This document shows, in pieces, positions 37,555 to 46,940 of a DNA stretch of 64,000 nucleotides. Source of the DNA: Actinomyces oricola (lineage in GTDB: Bacteria > Actinomycetota > Actinomycetes > Actinomycetales > Actinomycetaceae); assembly GCF_004104015.1 (NCBI RefSeq), contig NZ_RYFV01000005.1, positions 1 through 64,000 on the forward strand. The letters run 5' to 3'. How positions within the stretch are numbered: the first letter of the stretch is position 1; the number at the start of each line of letters is the position of its first letter. The notes under the pieces are model-generated. The model made no database searches. It saw only the letters and a program-made list of their open reading frames with translations, and was not told the DNA's origin. Both the position numbers and the translations under genes were made by a program.

Positions 37555-37666
37555 GGGTGGTCTCGTCTCACTGGTGGGATGAAGGTGCGGCTGTGCTGGG
37601 CTGCCCGCGAATGGGCTGTGGCGCTGCTTGTCGGTTTTGTCAAGACCCTCAGGGTCCTCAGGGTCC

Positions 37667-38530
37667 TCATGTGGTCTGGTGGCCGGAGATGAGCTCGAGG
37701 TAGTAGTCCTCCAGGCTGGGGGTGTGGACCTGCAGCCCGGGCACCTCGCCATCGGGGCCCGCCAACCGGGCCGCCAGGCCCTGGACGACGGCGGTAGGAG
37801 TGGTGGTCTGTTCGGCGCGCTCCTCACCGTTCTCGATCCAGCTGACGCTCCTCTTGTTCCCGGCCCGTCCGGCCAGCGCCTCGGGGGTGTCGTACTCCAC
37901 GACGCGCCCTCCCAGGATGATGGCCACGTCATCGGCCAGGTGGGCGGCCTCATCGAGGTAGTGGGTGGTCAGCAGGACCGTGGTGCCGTCCGCCCGCAAA
38001 TCCTCGACCAATTTCCAGAACTCCCGCCGGGCCTCGGGGTCGAATCCGGTGGTGGGCTCGTCAAGGAACAGCAGTTCCGGCCGCCCAATGATCGCCATGG
38101 CCACGTCGAGCCGGCGCCGCCTCCCCCCGGACAGGCGTGAGGCACGGGTACGGGCGTCATCGGCCAGCCCCACGCGCTCGATCGTCTCCGCCACATCGTT
38201 CGGATTGGCGAAGAAGCGACTGACATGCCTGACCGCCTCGGTCACCGTCAGGTCGGCCAGGTCAGTGGAGGACTGGGAGACAATGCCCAGGCGCGCACGC
38301 CAGGCGCGGGAGGCGTGGCGGGGGTCCTCACCCAGGACGGCAACAGTGCCGGAGGCGGCGCGGCGCAGGCCCTGAAGGATCTCGACCGTGGTGGTCTTAC
38401 CGGCGCCGTTGGGCCCCAGGAGCGCCAGCACGGTCCCCACCGGAACGGCCAGGTCTAAACCTGTCAGGACGCGCTTGTCGCCGTAGGACTTGGTCAAAGA
38501 ACTGATCTCAATCGCGGTGCGAGATGACAT
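37667..38530 (-). CDS. ABC exporter ATPase, cassette 1 (DrrA-like)
   Basis: The 287-aa ATPase has Walker A GPNGAGKTTTVEIL, signature RLSGGRRRRLDVAMA, Walker B LLFLDEPTTGFDPEA and the switch His in LLTTHYLDEAAHLAD. The C-terminal 60 residues are the DrrA-type tail. ATG 38530 (MSSRTAIEIS) is chosen; the upstream TTG at 38608 is unlikely. The central part of the gene (37926-38380) is base-for-base identical to the cassette 2 ATPase, while both ends differ. Confidence 0.92.
   Translation of the reverse strand: MSSRTAIEISSLTKSYGDKRVLTGLDLAVPVGTVLALLGPNGAGKTTTVEILQGLRRAASGTVAVLGEDPRHASRAWRARLGIVSQSSTDLADLTVTEAVRHVSRFFANPNDVAETIERVGLADDARTRASRLSGGRRRRLDVAMAIIGRPELLFLDEPTTGFDPEARREFWKLVEDLRADGTTVLLTTHYLDEAAHLADDVAIILGGRVVEYDTPEALAGRAGNKRSVSWIENGEERAEQTTTPTAVVQGLAARLAGPDGEVPGLQVHTPSLEDYYLELISGHQTT
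37926..38380. repeat. 455-bp identical block, copy in cassette 1 ATPase
   Basis: It is identical to 40050-40504 (offset 2124 bp) by direct comparison of the printed sequence. It covers the Q-loop to switch region of both ATPase genes; flanking codons diverge at once on either side. Confidence 0.92.
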
Positions 38531-38802
38531 GTGACGAGTATGTGATGTGATCCAGGACGCCGGTAGCCACCGGCTGGACTTCACGGCTGTCCCTCGTTCG
38601 GGGGACAAATGGTCCGGCCCTGGATCACAGGGGCGCTCGACTCGGTTCCAGCAGGCCTCGGTTCCAGCAGGCCTCGCCCGGGCGCTTCGGCGATCGCGTC
38701 CTCGGCGCTCCCCCCGACCGCTCTCGGATCCTCCTCGGCGGCGGGCGGGCGAGCACCTGCCCGCTGCCGCCCCACCTGCACCGGGGCGGGCATTGCGGCC
38801 GA
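38531..38802. other. Gap between the two ABC cassettes
   Basis: This 272-bp stretch has no gene. It contains a 16-bp tandem repeat TCGGTTCCAGCAGGCC at 38642-38657 and 38658-38673. It could carry a second promoter for the downstream four genes; none was identified. Confidence 0.45.
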
Positions 38803-39711
38803 TTACCGATCCACCGTGTCGCGACGGGTGATGACAATGGCGGCCGCGACCCCGGCCACGAGCCAGGCCACCAGGATGGCCAGCCCCTTGCCGGTCTCCC
38901 AGGTGCCGGTGGGCTCGGCCAGGGCGAAATCGGCGGGCAGGAAACTCTCCCGCATGAGCTCGGCGGACCAGCGCACCGGCAGGACGGAGAAGGTGTGGAC
39001 CATCCAGTCGGGCAACTGCCCCAGGGGGAAGAAGATGCCGGAAACGAACTGGAGGATAATGACCACGGGGGTGATGACTCCGGAGGCGGCGCGGGCATTG
39101 GGGCGCAGCCGGCCAATGGCCAGGCCCAGGGCCGTGCAGGCGGAGATCATGAGGAGGGTCGTGGTGGCGTACAGTCCCCAGGCCCGCCCGGTGGAGGGCA
39201 TATCAATATCCAGCGCGTAGTGGGCCACGAGCATGAGCATGGTGGCATTGGCGAGCGCCAGAACCGCGTTGGACAGGCATTTACTGGCCACATAGGCCCA
39301 GGCGGGGGCGGGCAGGCCCGACAGGCGTTTGAGATAGCCTCTTTCACGCTCTGTGGCCACGGAAATAGTCAGGTTCTGCAGGCAGGTGGTGAGGATCCCG
39401 GTGGTGATCATGGCGGGCAGGAGATACTCGGCGTAGGACACGCCCGGGGCGATGTCGTCGGAGAAGACGGCGTTGAAAATGCCGAGCATGAACAACGGGT
39501 AGAAGAACTCCATGGCCAGGCCAATGGGTTCGCGGATGAAGTTGACCAGGCTGGTGCGGGTCAGCGTGGCGACGACGGCCAGTGGGTGCGCCGGGCGCGG
39601 GCTGCGCCGGGCCGGGTCACTGCGGTGGGTTCGACCAGCGGTCCCCCCGGCCGGGGCAGTCGACCCAGTGGCGGTGGCGGGCTGGTCCTTGGAGGCGAAT
39701 GCGACACTCAT
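38803..39711 (-). CDS. ABC-2 type permease, cassette 2 (DrrB-like)
   Basis: The 302-aa permease has a Pro/Arg-rich soluble N-terminus of about 45 residues, then six TM segments: FIREPIGLAMEFFYPLFMLG, ERGYLKRLSGLPAPAWAYVA, TALGLAIGRLRPNARAASG and PVVIILQFVSGIFFPLGQLP. The C-terminal ITRRDTVDR matches ISKRDTVDR of its cassette 1 paralogue. ATG 39711 has AAGGAG (minus strand) a few bases upstream, deciding the start. It follows its ATPase by 31 bp. Confidence 0.9.
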   Translation of the reverse strand: MSVAFASKDQPATATGSTAPAGGTAGRTHRSDPARRSPRPAHPLAVVATLTRTSLVNFIREPIGLAMEFFYPLFMLGIFNAVFSDDIAPGVSYAEYLLPAMITTGILTTCLQNLTISVATERERGYLKRLSGLPAPAWAYVASKCLSNAVLALANATMLMLVAHYALDIDMPSTGRAWGLYATTTLLMISACTALGLAIGRLRPNARAASGVITPVVIILQFVSGIFFPLGQLPDWMVHTFSVLPVRWSAELMRESFLPADFALAEPTGTWETGKGLAILVAWLVAGVAAAIVITRRDTVDR

Positions 39712-39742
39712 GTGGATCTCCTTCGGCGGCTCAGGTCTGGCC

Positions 39743-40654
39743 TCAAGCGGCGTTTCGGGCGGTGGCGCTCGAGGCCCGCGTTGTATTCCGGTCGTACTGG
39801 CTGTGCTCGGCGACCAGCGCCAGGTAGTGGTCTTCCAGAGTGGGGGTGATGACCTCCAGGCCCTCGACTTCTCCGTCGGCCCCGGACAATCGGTCGAGCA
39901 AGTCGCGTACGACGGCGCTCGGCCGCGCCGTGCTGACCTCCCGGCGCACCCCGTCCTCCATCCAGCGCACGGTCCGCTCGGTGCCCGCTTGACGGGCGAG
40001 TTCGTCGGGGGTGCCGCGCGTGACAACCCGGCCGCCGAGGATAATGGCGACGTCATCGGCCAGGTGGGCGGCCTCATCGAGGTAGTGGGTGGTCAGCAGG
40101 ACCGTGGTGCCGTCCGCCCGCAAATCCTCGACCAATTTCCAGAACTCCCGCCGGGCCTCGGGGTCGAATCCGGTGGTGGGCTCGTCAAGGAACAGCAGTT
40201 CCGGCCGCCCAATGATCGCCATGGCCACGTCGAGCCGGCGCCGCCTCCCCCCGGACAGGCGTGAGGCACGGGTACGGGCGTCATCGGCCAGCCCCACGCG
40301 CTCGATCGTCTCCGCCACATCGTTCGGATTGGCGAAGAAGCGACTGACATGCCTGACCGCCTCGGTCACCGTCAGGTCGGCCAGGTCAGTGGAGGACTGG
40401 GAGACAATGCCCAGGCGCGCACGCCAGGCGCGGGAGGCGTGGCGGGGGTCCTCACCCAGGACGGCAACAGTGCCGGAGGCGGCGCGGCGCAGGCCCTGAA
40501 GGATTTCGACGGTGGTGGTCTTGCCCGCCCCATTGGGACCCAGGAGCGCCAAGACGCTGCCGGCGCTCACGGTCAGGTCCAGGCCCCGCAGAACCTGTTT
40601 ATCGCCGTAAGACTTGGTCAGGGAGCGAATTTCGATCGCGTGATCGTGAGTCAT
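39743..40654 (-). CDS. ABC exporter ATPase, cassette 2 (DrrA-like)
   Basis: This 303-aa protein is the first gene of the six-gene operon. Motifs are Walker A GPNGAGKTTT, signature RLSGGRRRRLDVA, Walker B LLFLDEPTTGFDPEA and H-loop TTHYLDEA. Its C-terminal tail (VRWMEDGVRREVSTARPSAV) differs from cassette 1 (VSWIENGEERAEQTTTPTAV). DrrA-type ATPases power export of drugs or lipids. The middle 455 bp are identical to the paralogue. Confidence 0.92.
   Translation of the reverse strand: MTHDHAIEIRSLTKSYGDKQVLRGLDLTVSAGSVLALLGPNGAGKTTTVEILQGLRRAASGTVAVLGEDPRHASRAWRARLGIVSQSSTDLADLTVTEAVRHVSRFFANPNDVAETIERVGLADDARTRASRLSGGRRRRLDVAMAIIGRPELLFLDEPTTGFDPEARREFWKLVEDLRADGTTVLLTTHYLDEAAHLADDVAIILGGRVVTRGTPDELARQAGTERTVRWMEDGVRREVSTARPSAVVRDLLDRLSGADGEVEGLEVITPTLEDHYLALVAEHSQYDRNTTRASSATARNAA
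40050..40504. repeat. 455-bp identical block, copy in cassette 2 ATPase
   Basis: This is the partner of 37926-38380. The last identical base is 40504; base 40505 is T where 38381 is C. The direct orientation could allow deletion of the 2.1 kb between the copies. Confidence 0.92.
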
Positions 40655-40713
40655 GGCGCCAGTATTGGCTCCGAGATTCTCGGCCGGTAGCGACCAGTCA
40701 GCCCACCGAGGTG

Positions 40714-40729
40714 TCCACCGACCGGTGGA
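40714..40729. promoter_or_regulatory. Short dyad upstream of the ABC operon
   Basis: TCCACC-GACC-GGTGGA lies 60 bp upstream of the cassette 2 ATPase start, in the 230-bp gap shared with the divergent CorA-like gene. It could bind the operon's own NarL-type regulator or another factor. No consensus match was recognised. Confidence 0.3.
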
Positions 40730-40884
40730 TAGCGGATATCAGCCGACCGTAGTGGACTCTGCGCGAAACCAGGGCGCGTCCCGGCTCTCCCCGGCCCGCA
40801 GCACCCCACGGCACTCACCGCGCCCGACCGCATCGCCCGCCCAAAACCCGGCACGCGCGGGCCCAGGAGTGGAATCATGGCCGT

Positions 40885-41919
40885 ATGTCTCCTATGACGC
40901 GGCCCGCCCAGGCGGGCGAGATCCGCGCGATTATCTGGCGCGACGGGCAGGAGACCGCTACCGCCCTTTCCCTGGGCCGTATCTCCGAGGAGTTGGAGGA
41001 TCCGGGATCCTTGGTGTGGATTGACCTGGCTGATCCCGACCCGGCCACGCTGGTGCTCCTGGCCGAGGAGTTGGCGCTCGACCCCACCGCCGTTGAGGAC
41101 GCCATCGCCCCCTTTGAACGCACCAAGGCCACCCATCACGGTGACCGCGCCTTCTTCGTCGCCTACGCCACCTCCCTGACCCGTGAGGTACTGCCCGATG
41201 CCAGCGCCCAGGACCCCGACGGCGACGGGCTCCTCCTGCACCGGATCTCCGCCTTCATCTCCCCGCACGGGCTCATCACCATCCGCCGCAGCGGCGGATT
41301 CGACATGGAACCGGTCCTGGAACGATGGCGCGCCGCCGGGGAGTTGCTGCACCTGGGCCCCTTCTCCCTGGTGCACGGGCTGCTTGACGTCATCGTGGAC
41401 GGCTACTTCTCCACCATCCAGGACCTCGATGAGCGCATTGACCGCTTAGAGGACCAGCTCTTCGCCGACGACGGGCCGCACCCGGGCTTCCAGCTGGAGG
41501 CCTACGCCATGCGCAAGAAGCTTGTGGCGCTGCGCCGCGTGGTGCTGCCCATGCGGGACCTGGTCAATGTGCTGTGGCGCAATCGCCGCCAGGAACTCGT
41601 TGCCCTCGACCCGTGGTACTCCGACCTGACTGACCACGTGCTGCGCGCCGGGGAGTGGAGCGACTCCCTGCGCGACATGATCGGCACCGTCTTCGACACC
41701 CACCTGTCCCTGCAGGATGCGCGGCTCAACATTGTGATGAAGAAGCTCTCGGGCTGGGCGGCGGTGCTGGCCGCGGTGACTTTCGTGACCGGCTGGTTCG
41801 GGCAGAATGTGCCCTTCCCGGGTTTTGGCACCACCTTCGGTTACATCCTCACCTGCGTGCTGACCGTCGGCTCGGGCCTGGGCGTGTGGTGGATCATGCG
41901 CCGCCACGACTGGCTCTAG
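40885..41919 (+). CDS. CorA-family divalent cation transporter
   Basis: The 344-aa protein has a cytosolic alpha/beta N-terminal domain, a long helix (HGLLDVIVDGYFSTIQDLDE, then RIDRLEDQLF) and two C-terminal TM helices (GWAAVLAAVTFVTGWFG and YILTCVLTVGSGLGVWWIM). At the end of TM1, where CorA has the selectivity motif GMN, this protein has GQN (WFGQNVPF). The ending RRHDWL is basic, as usual. Mg2+ is the default substrate of the family; the altered motif leaves Zn2+, Co2+ or efflux roles open. Start ATG 40885 or 40894. Confidence 0.9.
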   Translation: MSPMTRPAQAGEIRAIIWRDGQETATALSLGRISEELEDPGSLVWIDLADPDPATLVLLAEELALDPTAVEDAIAPFERTKATHHGDRAFFVAYATSLTREVLPDASAQDPDGDGLLLHRISAFISPHGLITIRRSGGFDMEPVLERWRAAGELLHLGPFSLVHGLLDVIVDGYFSTIQDLDERIDRLEDQLFADDGPHPGFQLEAYAMRKKLVALRRVVLPMRDLVNVLWRNRRQELVALDPWYSDLTDHVLRAGEWSDSLRDMIGTVFDTHLSLQDARLNIVMKKLSGWAAVLAAVTFVTGWFGQNVPFPGFGTTFGYILTCVLTVGSGLGVWWIMRRHDWL

Positions 41920-41936
41920 GGCGGCGCGCCCCCGGG

Positions 41937-41970
41937 CCACCGGGCGGCTGCGGGCGATCCCGCCCGGTGG
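41937..41970. terminator. Bidirectional hairpin between corA-like and lipoprotein genes
   Basis: CCACCGGGCGG (41937-41947) and CCGCCCGGTGG (41960-41970) are perfect 11-bp arms with a 12-nt loop. It lies in the 59-bp gap between convergent genes. Confidence 0.6.
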
Positions 41971-41978
41971 GCGGCGCC

Positions 41979-43553
41979 TCACCCGTGCTCCGCGGCTTGA
42001 GTCAGGTCCTCGTGGACCGGGCCGCCCGCGGCCCCGGGCGCCTCATCTTCCAGGTAGTACCACCAAAAAGGCGCCCCCCAGGCCCGGGGTCGTCCCAGGG
42101 CCGCGGCAGTGACATGGCGGGCGACGGCGTGGCGTCCGGCCGCCAGGTCATCGGGGGAGCCGAACCACCAGGGCCCCGGGTCAAGGTCCTCACCCCCGTA
42201 GCCGAGTTCCAGGACGGCCAGGCGCTGGGTGCTGAAGAGCTCGCCTACGGCGCCGAGCACCCGGTCGGCGGCCGTTCCCAGCGGATGCCACTGCGGGTAG
42301 ACCGACAGCCCGACCACGTCAATCATTTCTTTGAGTTCGGGATCCAGGTTGTCCTGGGCCCAGGTGACCACGGAGTGCTCCACGGCGCCCTGGCCCAGCT
42401 GATGGTAGAGGGTCAGGAGTGTGGTGGCGCCCCCGGCCCGGCGCACACTGGTGGCGGCGTGACGCACCCGCTCCACGGCGTCCTGGCCCAGCCAGTCCCC
42501 GCCGAGCTCATTGCCCACCTCCCAGGCGTCCACCGGCCCTAAACGCTCCAGGAGGCGGTCCACCCGGGCCCGCCAGGCGTCGTCGTCGAGCCCGGCCATG
42601 GCGGTTGAGTCGCACACCTGGCCGACGACGACCACGCCCCGGTCCTGCAGCTCGGTGACTGAACGCTCCCACAGGGTCATCTCCTCCTCATCGAAGGGAT
42701 CCTCAATGACAATCCGTGCGGCCGGTTGCCGGCCGCCGTTCTTGAGCAGGTCAAGATCACCGCTCTGGTCGGCTGAGGGCGGGGAGGTCAGGGTGACGCC
42801 CACAAGAGCGTCCGCCGGGGCCAGGGCGACCGCCTGGGAGTCCAGCAGCAACTGGGCGGCGGCGGCGCTCTCCAGGGCCTGGGCCCCCAGCTGCGCCCGC
42901 TCCTGGGGGCCGGCGGCCGCCTCGCACCGGGCCAGGGCCGTCGCCGTCGTCTGCCGCTGGGAGGCCAGGTCCGGTTCGGCCGTCAGGGCGGCCGCGGCGA
43001 GGCGCTCACCCTGGCGGGCGTGGAGTCCGCGGGCGGCCAGTTCGGCCAGGGCGTAGCGGCCCGGACCGGGCAGGTCGGCCATGAGGGCGGAGTAGCCGTG
43101 GCTGGTGGGCCAGGACAGGTTGAGGGTCCACGGCCCCCCGGCGGGCAGCTCCAGGGCGGCGGTGGCCTCCCGGCCCTCCTCCAGGGGACCCTCCACAACG
43201 GCCCGCAGGCTCCCCGTCTCCAGGAGGACGTCATCGTGGCCCTCGCTGCCGGCACCATTGGATTGGATGCGGCGCATCTGGTCGAAGGCGAGTAGTTGAC
43301 CGGTGTCGTCAGCGATGTCGAGCAGTACAGTGCCCGCACTCCCGCCGGCCGGGGAGCAGCCCCGCCCGGCGGGGCAGGCGGGTGCCGAGCAGGCCGACAG
43401 TGCCGCCGCCCCCACGGCCCCCAGCACCGCCCGTCGGGGCAGCAGCCGCCCGGCCGCCCCGGGGCGGCTCCTCCCATGGGTCTGGGCGCGGACCCGCACG
43501 GCCCTCCCCGTGTCGCCGGTTGAGGGCCCGGGGTGTGGGCGCGGCGGACTCAC
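41979..43553 (-). CDS. Tat-type lipoprotein with glycosidase-like TIM-barrel domain
   Basis: The 524-aa protein has a twin-arginine signal and lipobox: [20 protein letters not shown], with the lipidated Cys at about residue 55. The C-terminal half looks like a clan GH-A barrel: [15 protein letters not shown] (N-E pair, acid/base) and [12 protein letters not shown] (possible nucleophile Glu), with [16 protein letters not shown] between them. The N-terminal 280 residues are unassigned and may bind ligand. The start overlaps the hisD stop by 4 bp, an odd partner for a surface protein. Substrate and activity are unknown. Confidence 0.7.
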   Translation of the reverse strand: MSPPRPHPGPSTGDTGRAVRVRAQTHGRSRPGAAGRLLPRRAVLGAVGAAALSACSAPACPAGRGCSPAGGSAGTVLLDIADDTGQLLAFDQMRRIQSNGAGSEGHDDVLLETGSLRAVVEGPLEEGREATAALELPAGGPWTLNLSWPTSHGYSALMADLPGPGRYALAELAARGLHARQGERLAAAALTAEPDLASQRQTTATALARCEAAAGPQERAQLGAQALESAAAAQLLLDSQAVALAPADALVGVTLTSPPSADQSGDLDLLKNGGRQPAARIVIEDPFDEEEMTLWERSVTELQDRGVVVVGQVCDSTAMAGLDDDAWRARVDRLLERLGPVDAWEVGNELGGDWLGQDAVERVRHAATSVRRAGGATTLLTLYHQLGQGAVEHSVVTWAQDNLDPELKEMIDVVGLSVYPQWHPLGTAADRVLGAVGELFSTQRLAVLELGYGGEDLDPGPWWFGSPDDLAAGRHAVARHVTAAALGRPRAWGAPFWWYYLEDEAPGAAGGPVHEDLTQAAEHG

Positions 43554-44890
43554 GCCAGGCGGGCGCGGGCCGCCTCGCCGTGGGCGGGCAGGTCCTCGGA
43601 GTCGGCCAGGACCCCCAGGGGGGTGGCGAGGGCCGCCAGGGCAACGGCGTCGTATTCAATGACCTGGACGGGCTTGATGTAGGCCATGACGCTCAGCCCG
43701 GAGGCGAAACGAGCGGTGCCGCCAGTGGGCAGGACGTGGTTGGAGCCGGCCAGGTAGTCCCCCAACGGCACCGGGCTGAAGGGGCCCACGAAGATGGCGC
43801 CGGCGTTGCGGACGCGGCGGGCCACCGCGGGGGCGTCGGCGGTGTGGATCTCCAGGTGCTCGGCGGCGTAGGCGTCGGCCACCGCAATGCCCTGGTCCAG
43901 GTCGCGCACCACGATGGTGCCGGACTGCTTGCCAGTCAGCGCGGTGCGCGCCCGCCGGCGGTGCTTGGTGGATGCCAGGCGGCGCTCCAGAGCCACGTCA
44001 ACACCGTCGGCCACGGCGGTGGAGTCGGTGATGAGGACGCTGCTGGCGCACGGGTCGTGCTCGGCCTGGGACAGCAGGTCGGCGGCCACGAGCTCGGGAT
44101 CGGCGGTGTCGTCGGCCAGCACCGCGATCTCAGTAGGGCCGGCCTCGGCGTCAGTGCCCACCACACCGCGCACGGCCCGCTTGGCGGCGGCCACATAGAT
44201 ATTGCCCGGGCCGGTGACCACATCCACGGCTTCGCACAGGAGTTCGCCACCGGCGTCGGCGCGGTCGGTCTCGGTGGTGGCGGCCGCCCCATAAGCGAAC
44301 ATGGCGATGGCCTGGGCGCCGCCGACGGCGTAGACCTCCCGGATGCCCAGCAGGGCGCAGGCCGCCAGGATGGTGGGGTGGGGCAGCCCTCCGAAGGCGG
44401 CCTGGGGCGGGCTGGCCAGGGCGATCTGCTCGACGCCGGCGACCTGGGCGGCCACGGCGTTCATGACCACCGAGGAGGGGTAGACCGCCAAGCCGCCGGG
44501 GACGTACAGGCCCACTCGGCGCACGGGGATCCAGCGCTGGGTGATCATGCCGCCCGGAACGACCCGGGTGGAGCGCTCGGTGGGCAGCTGGGCGGCGTGC
44601 CCGGCGCGGGTGTGGGCGATAGACAGCTCCAGGGCCTCTCGCACCTGCGGGTCGAGGCCCTCCAGGGCGGCGGCCGCCGCCTCAGCAGGCACCCACAGGT
44701 GCTCCGGGCGCACTGAGTCGAAACGCTCGGCGGCCTCACGCAGAGCGTCCGCGCCCCGGGCGCGGACGTCCTCAACGATGGGGGTGACGTCCTCCAGGGC
44801 GGCGGCGACGTCGAGGTCGGCGCGCGGCAAGACCTCGGCGAGCCTGGAGGCGGACAGGTCTGAGCTGCGCAGGTCGGTGCGGGAGAGCAT
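43550..44890 (-). CDS. hisD: Histidinol dehydrogenase
   Basis: This 446-aa Zn enzyme catalyses the last two oxidations of histidine synthesis. Diagnostic stretches are [76 protein letters not shown] (zinc ligands Q and H), AAEHLEIHT and [19 protein letters not shown]. The length is normal. No other his gene is in the window; hisC would usually follow, but here the lipoprotein gene overlaps its end. Confidence 0.97.
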   Translation of the reverse strand: MLSRTDLRSSDLSASRLAEVLPRADLDVAAALEDVTPIVEDVRARGADALREAAERFDSVRPEHLWVPAEAAAAALEGLDPQVREALELSIAHTRAGHAAQLPTERSTRVVPGGMITQRWIPVRRVGLYVPGGLAVYPSSVVMNAVAAQVAGVEQIALASPPQAAFGGLPHPTILAACALLGIREVYAVGGAQAIAMFAYGAAATTETDRADAGGELLCEAVDVVTGPGNIYVAAAKRAVRGVVGTDAEAGPTEIAVLADDTADPELVAADLLSQAEHDPCASSVLITDSTAVADGVDVALERRLASTKHRRRARTALTGKQSGTIVVRDLDQGIAVADAYAAEHLEIHTADAPAVARRVRNAGAIFVGPFSPVPLGDYLAGSNHVLPTGGTARFASGLSVMAYIKPVQVIEYDAVALAALATPLGVLADSEDLPAHGEAARARLA

Positions 44891-44965
44891 GGTGGGAGCC
44901 TACCGGTGGCCGGGAGGGCCCGCATATTGGCGCTCCTGGGGGTGAGTGCCGCCAGGGGGCGGGGC

Positions 44966-45907
44966 TCAGGGCAGGCAGCGCTCCGCGAAAGCGACCACCT
45001 CCGCCTCCACGTCAGCGCGCGTCGTCGGCTCGTTGTGGATCTCGTGGCGCACGGCGGTGTAGACGCGGGTGCGCACCTGGCGCATCCCCGCACCCCACAG
45101 GGAATTGGCGACGTGGTAGGCGCCCTCGCCGTAGTTGGCCACCGGGTCCTGGTCGCCGGCCAGGATGAGCACCGGGAGGTCCCTGGGCAGCGGGTCAATC
45201 CAGGAGGGGTCGTTGGCCTGGGCGTACAGGGCGACGAAGTCGCGGGCGAAGCGCAAAGTCATGGGGGCGCCGAAGTTGTTGAAGGGGTCGACGGCGTGGT
45301 CCTCGACAATCCCGCGGTCCAGGGCGACCCAGTCGGTGGGGCGGCACGCGTCCTCGAAGCGGTCCAGGGCGCCCTCGAAGGCGGCCCCGAAGATTCCGTC
45401 GGAGTCCAGGGCCTCTCCCCCGCGCTCAGCAATGGCCGCTTCCAGGTCGCGCAGCAGATCGGGGTTATCCAGGCCCCGCATCTGGGCGACGACGCCGCAC
45501 AGCGCCAGGCCCGCCAGGCCCTCGGGGTGGCGTGAGGCCAGGACCCGGGCGATCATTGAGCCCCAGGAGTGCCCGAAAACAATGTAGGGCAGGCCCTCGA
45601 AGCGCTTGTTGACGATCTGGCGCAGGCGCTGCTCGTCCTCGACAACAACACTGACCCCGTCCTGCCCGGTGTCCTGCCAGATACCGGAGGTCATGGCGGT
45701 GCGCCCGTGACCGGCATGGTCGTCCGCGGCGACAACGAACCCGGCATCCAACAGGGTGCTGATGAGGTGGAGGTAACGTCGGGAGTGCTCACCCAGGCCG
45801 TGAATGAGGTGGACGACGCCGCGGGGCCGGGTGGTCGGGGTGTAGATCCACGCCTGGATCCGGTCGCGGTTGTTCGTGGAGTCGAAAGGGACCTCGAACA
45901 GTGCCAT
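44966..45907 (-). CDS. Alpha/beta hydrolase (monoacylglycerol lipase/lysophospholipase-like)
   Basis: The 313-aa serine hydrolase has the family motifs VVHLIHGLGEHSRRYLHLIS (HGxxEHS oxyanion), nucleophile elbow VFGHSWGSMIA, Asp region LPVLILAGDQDPVAN and catalytic His in TAVRHEIHNEP. DDHAGHGRT is typical of the Hydrolase_4 (YtpA/MGL) group. ATG 45907 (MALFEVPF) is preferred over 45925. The substrate is probably a monoacylglycerol or lysophospholipid, by family only. Confidence 0.9.
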   Translation of the reverse strand: MALFEVPFDSTNNRDRIQAWIYTPTTRPRGVVHLIHGLGEHSRRYLHLISTLLDAGFVVAADDHAGHGRTAMTSGIWQDTGQDGVSVVVEDEQRLRQIVNKRFEGLPYIVFGHSWGSMIARVLASRHPEGLAGLALCGVVAQMRGLDNPDLLRDLEAAIAERGGEALDSDGIFGAAFEGALDRFEDACRPTDWVALDRGIVEDHAVDPFNNFGAPMTLRFARDFVALYAQANDPSWIDPLPRDLPVLILAGDQDPVANYGEGAYHVANSLWGAGMRQVRTRVYTAVRHEIHNEPTTRADVEAEVVAFAERCLP

Positions 45908-46100
45908 GGGTGACCTCCTCGTCACTGGCGGTTACGATCGCGAGGCCCGGCCGGTGCCCGCTCAGGGCGGTGACGGCGGGGCGCCCTCACGGTACCGGCT
46001 CCGGCCCGCGCCCGCCACAGGCGGGGTGCACCGGCGCGCGGGCCCCGCCCGAAGGCCGTGGCCGGGCCGGCCGGGGCCGCACGGGCGGGCCCGTCGTCTT

Positions 46101-46481
46101 TCACGGATGCGTCGACCACCGGTCCCAGCAGGCCCGGCGCTCGGGTGGGGCCCAGGAGGTGTCGCGGGTGCCGACCTCGCCGTGGGCGGCACTCACCACC
46201 AGGGCCGCCAGACCGGGCTCCCCACGGGCGGCGCAGTCGTGGTTGATCATGTGCAGCAGCGGGCCCATGTGCCGGGGCAGGACGGCCCGGTCAATGGCGT
46301 CGGAGAGCTCCCCGTAGGTAATGACCTCCCGGTGGGCGGCCACATCCACGAGGACCTCCCGAGCGGCAGCACTGGCTCGAGCGAGCCTGGGGGTCAGGGT
46401 GTGAAGGCGCTCCCCCACCGGGTAGCGCTGACCGACCTCCAGTGCAATGCCGGCGGCGCCGGGGTTGGGTGTGTCATTCAT
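46101..46481 (-). CDS. Small conserved-looking protein of unknown function
   Basis: The 126-aa soluble protein has the core VDVAAHREVITYGELSDAID, then HMGPLLHMINHDCAARGEPG and LAALVVSAAHGEVGTRDTSW. The T-Y-G-E-L plus G-L-I-N-H-D layout resembles small proteins distantly like the alkyltransferase winged-helix domain (recalled, weak); the catalytic PCHR of such enzymes is absent. The gene is alone on this strand between the hydrolase and a divergent S4 gene. Confidence 0.6.
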   Translation of the reverse strand: MNDTPNPGAAGIALEVGQRYPVGERLHTLTPRLARASAAAREVLVDVAAHREVITYGELSDAIDRAVLPRHMGPLLHMINHDCAARGEPGLAALVVSAAHGEVGTRDTSWAPPERRACWDRWSTHP

Positions 46482-46619
46482 GAGCCCACGCTACTGGCCG
46501 CCACGGCGCATCGCCGCTGTGCTGCACCTCCTGGATCTGGCGCCCCCGACTGCGCCCCGGTGCCCTGATCCTGCGGGTATGCCGGGCGCCCGGGCGGGGT
46601 CTGCTGGGACAATGGGGGC

Positions 46620-46862
46620 GTGAGTACTCAGCAGTCCTACCCCTCCGTCCCGGTCCACGGCGAGATTAAGCTCGGCCAGTTCCTCAAGCTCGCGGGTCTG
46701 GTCGAGGATGGTGCCGAGGCCCGAGTGGCCGTTCAGTGCGGTGACGTGAGCGTCAATGGTGAGGTTGAGACCCGTCGCGGCCACCGCCTGCGCAACGGCG
46801 AGATCGTCGAGGTGGAGCTGCCCTCCGGTGTGGCGGGCGCCGTCGTCGCCCAGGACGGATAG
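46620..46862 (+). CDS. S4-domain RNA-binding protein
   Basis: The 80-aa protein is essentially one S4 domain (YbcJ/RlbA-like): IKLGQFLKLAGLVEDGAEAR, then VSVNGEVETRRGHRLRNGEI and VEVEL. The start is GTG 46620. Proteins of this group bind structured RNA, and some act in rRNA or replication contexts; the target here is unknown. It converges with dnaE with a 78-bp gap. Confidence 0.88.
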   Translation: MSTQQSYPSVPVHGEIKLGQFLKLAGLVEDGAEARVAVQCGDVSVNGEVETRRGHRLRNGEIVEVELPSGVAGAVVAQDG

Positions 46863-46940
46863 GCGCCCCGCCCCCGGCCCTGCCCTTCGACCGGTGGGCG
46901 GGTCAACGTCGCAGAAGGGCCCATGACGAGGGACGGGCGC

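Noticed and set aside
36703-37953. Permease of cassette 1 starting at 37953
   Set aside because: The extra 133 residues are read from the ATPase gene region in another frame and have Trp/Pro/Arg-rich shadow composition. ATG 37554 fits the family.
38642-38673. 16-bp tandem repeat between the ABC cassettes as an attachment or CRISPR-like site
   Set aside because: There are only two adjacent copies with no spacer and no integrase or cas gene nearby; it is treated as a simple local duplication.
46101-46481. O6-alkylguanine DNA alkyltransferase-like (MGMT) assignment
   Set aside because: The ITYGEL-type helix is suggestive, but the catalytic Pro-Cys-His-Arg motif is missing, so the protein was left as unknown.
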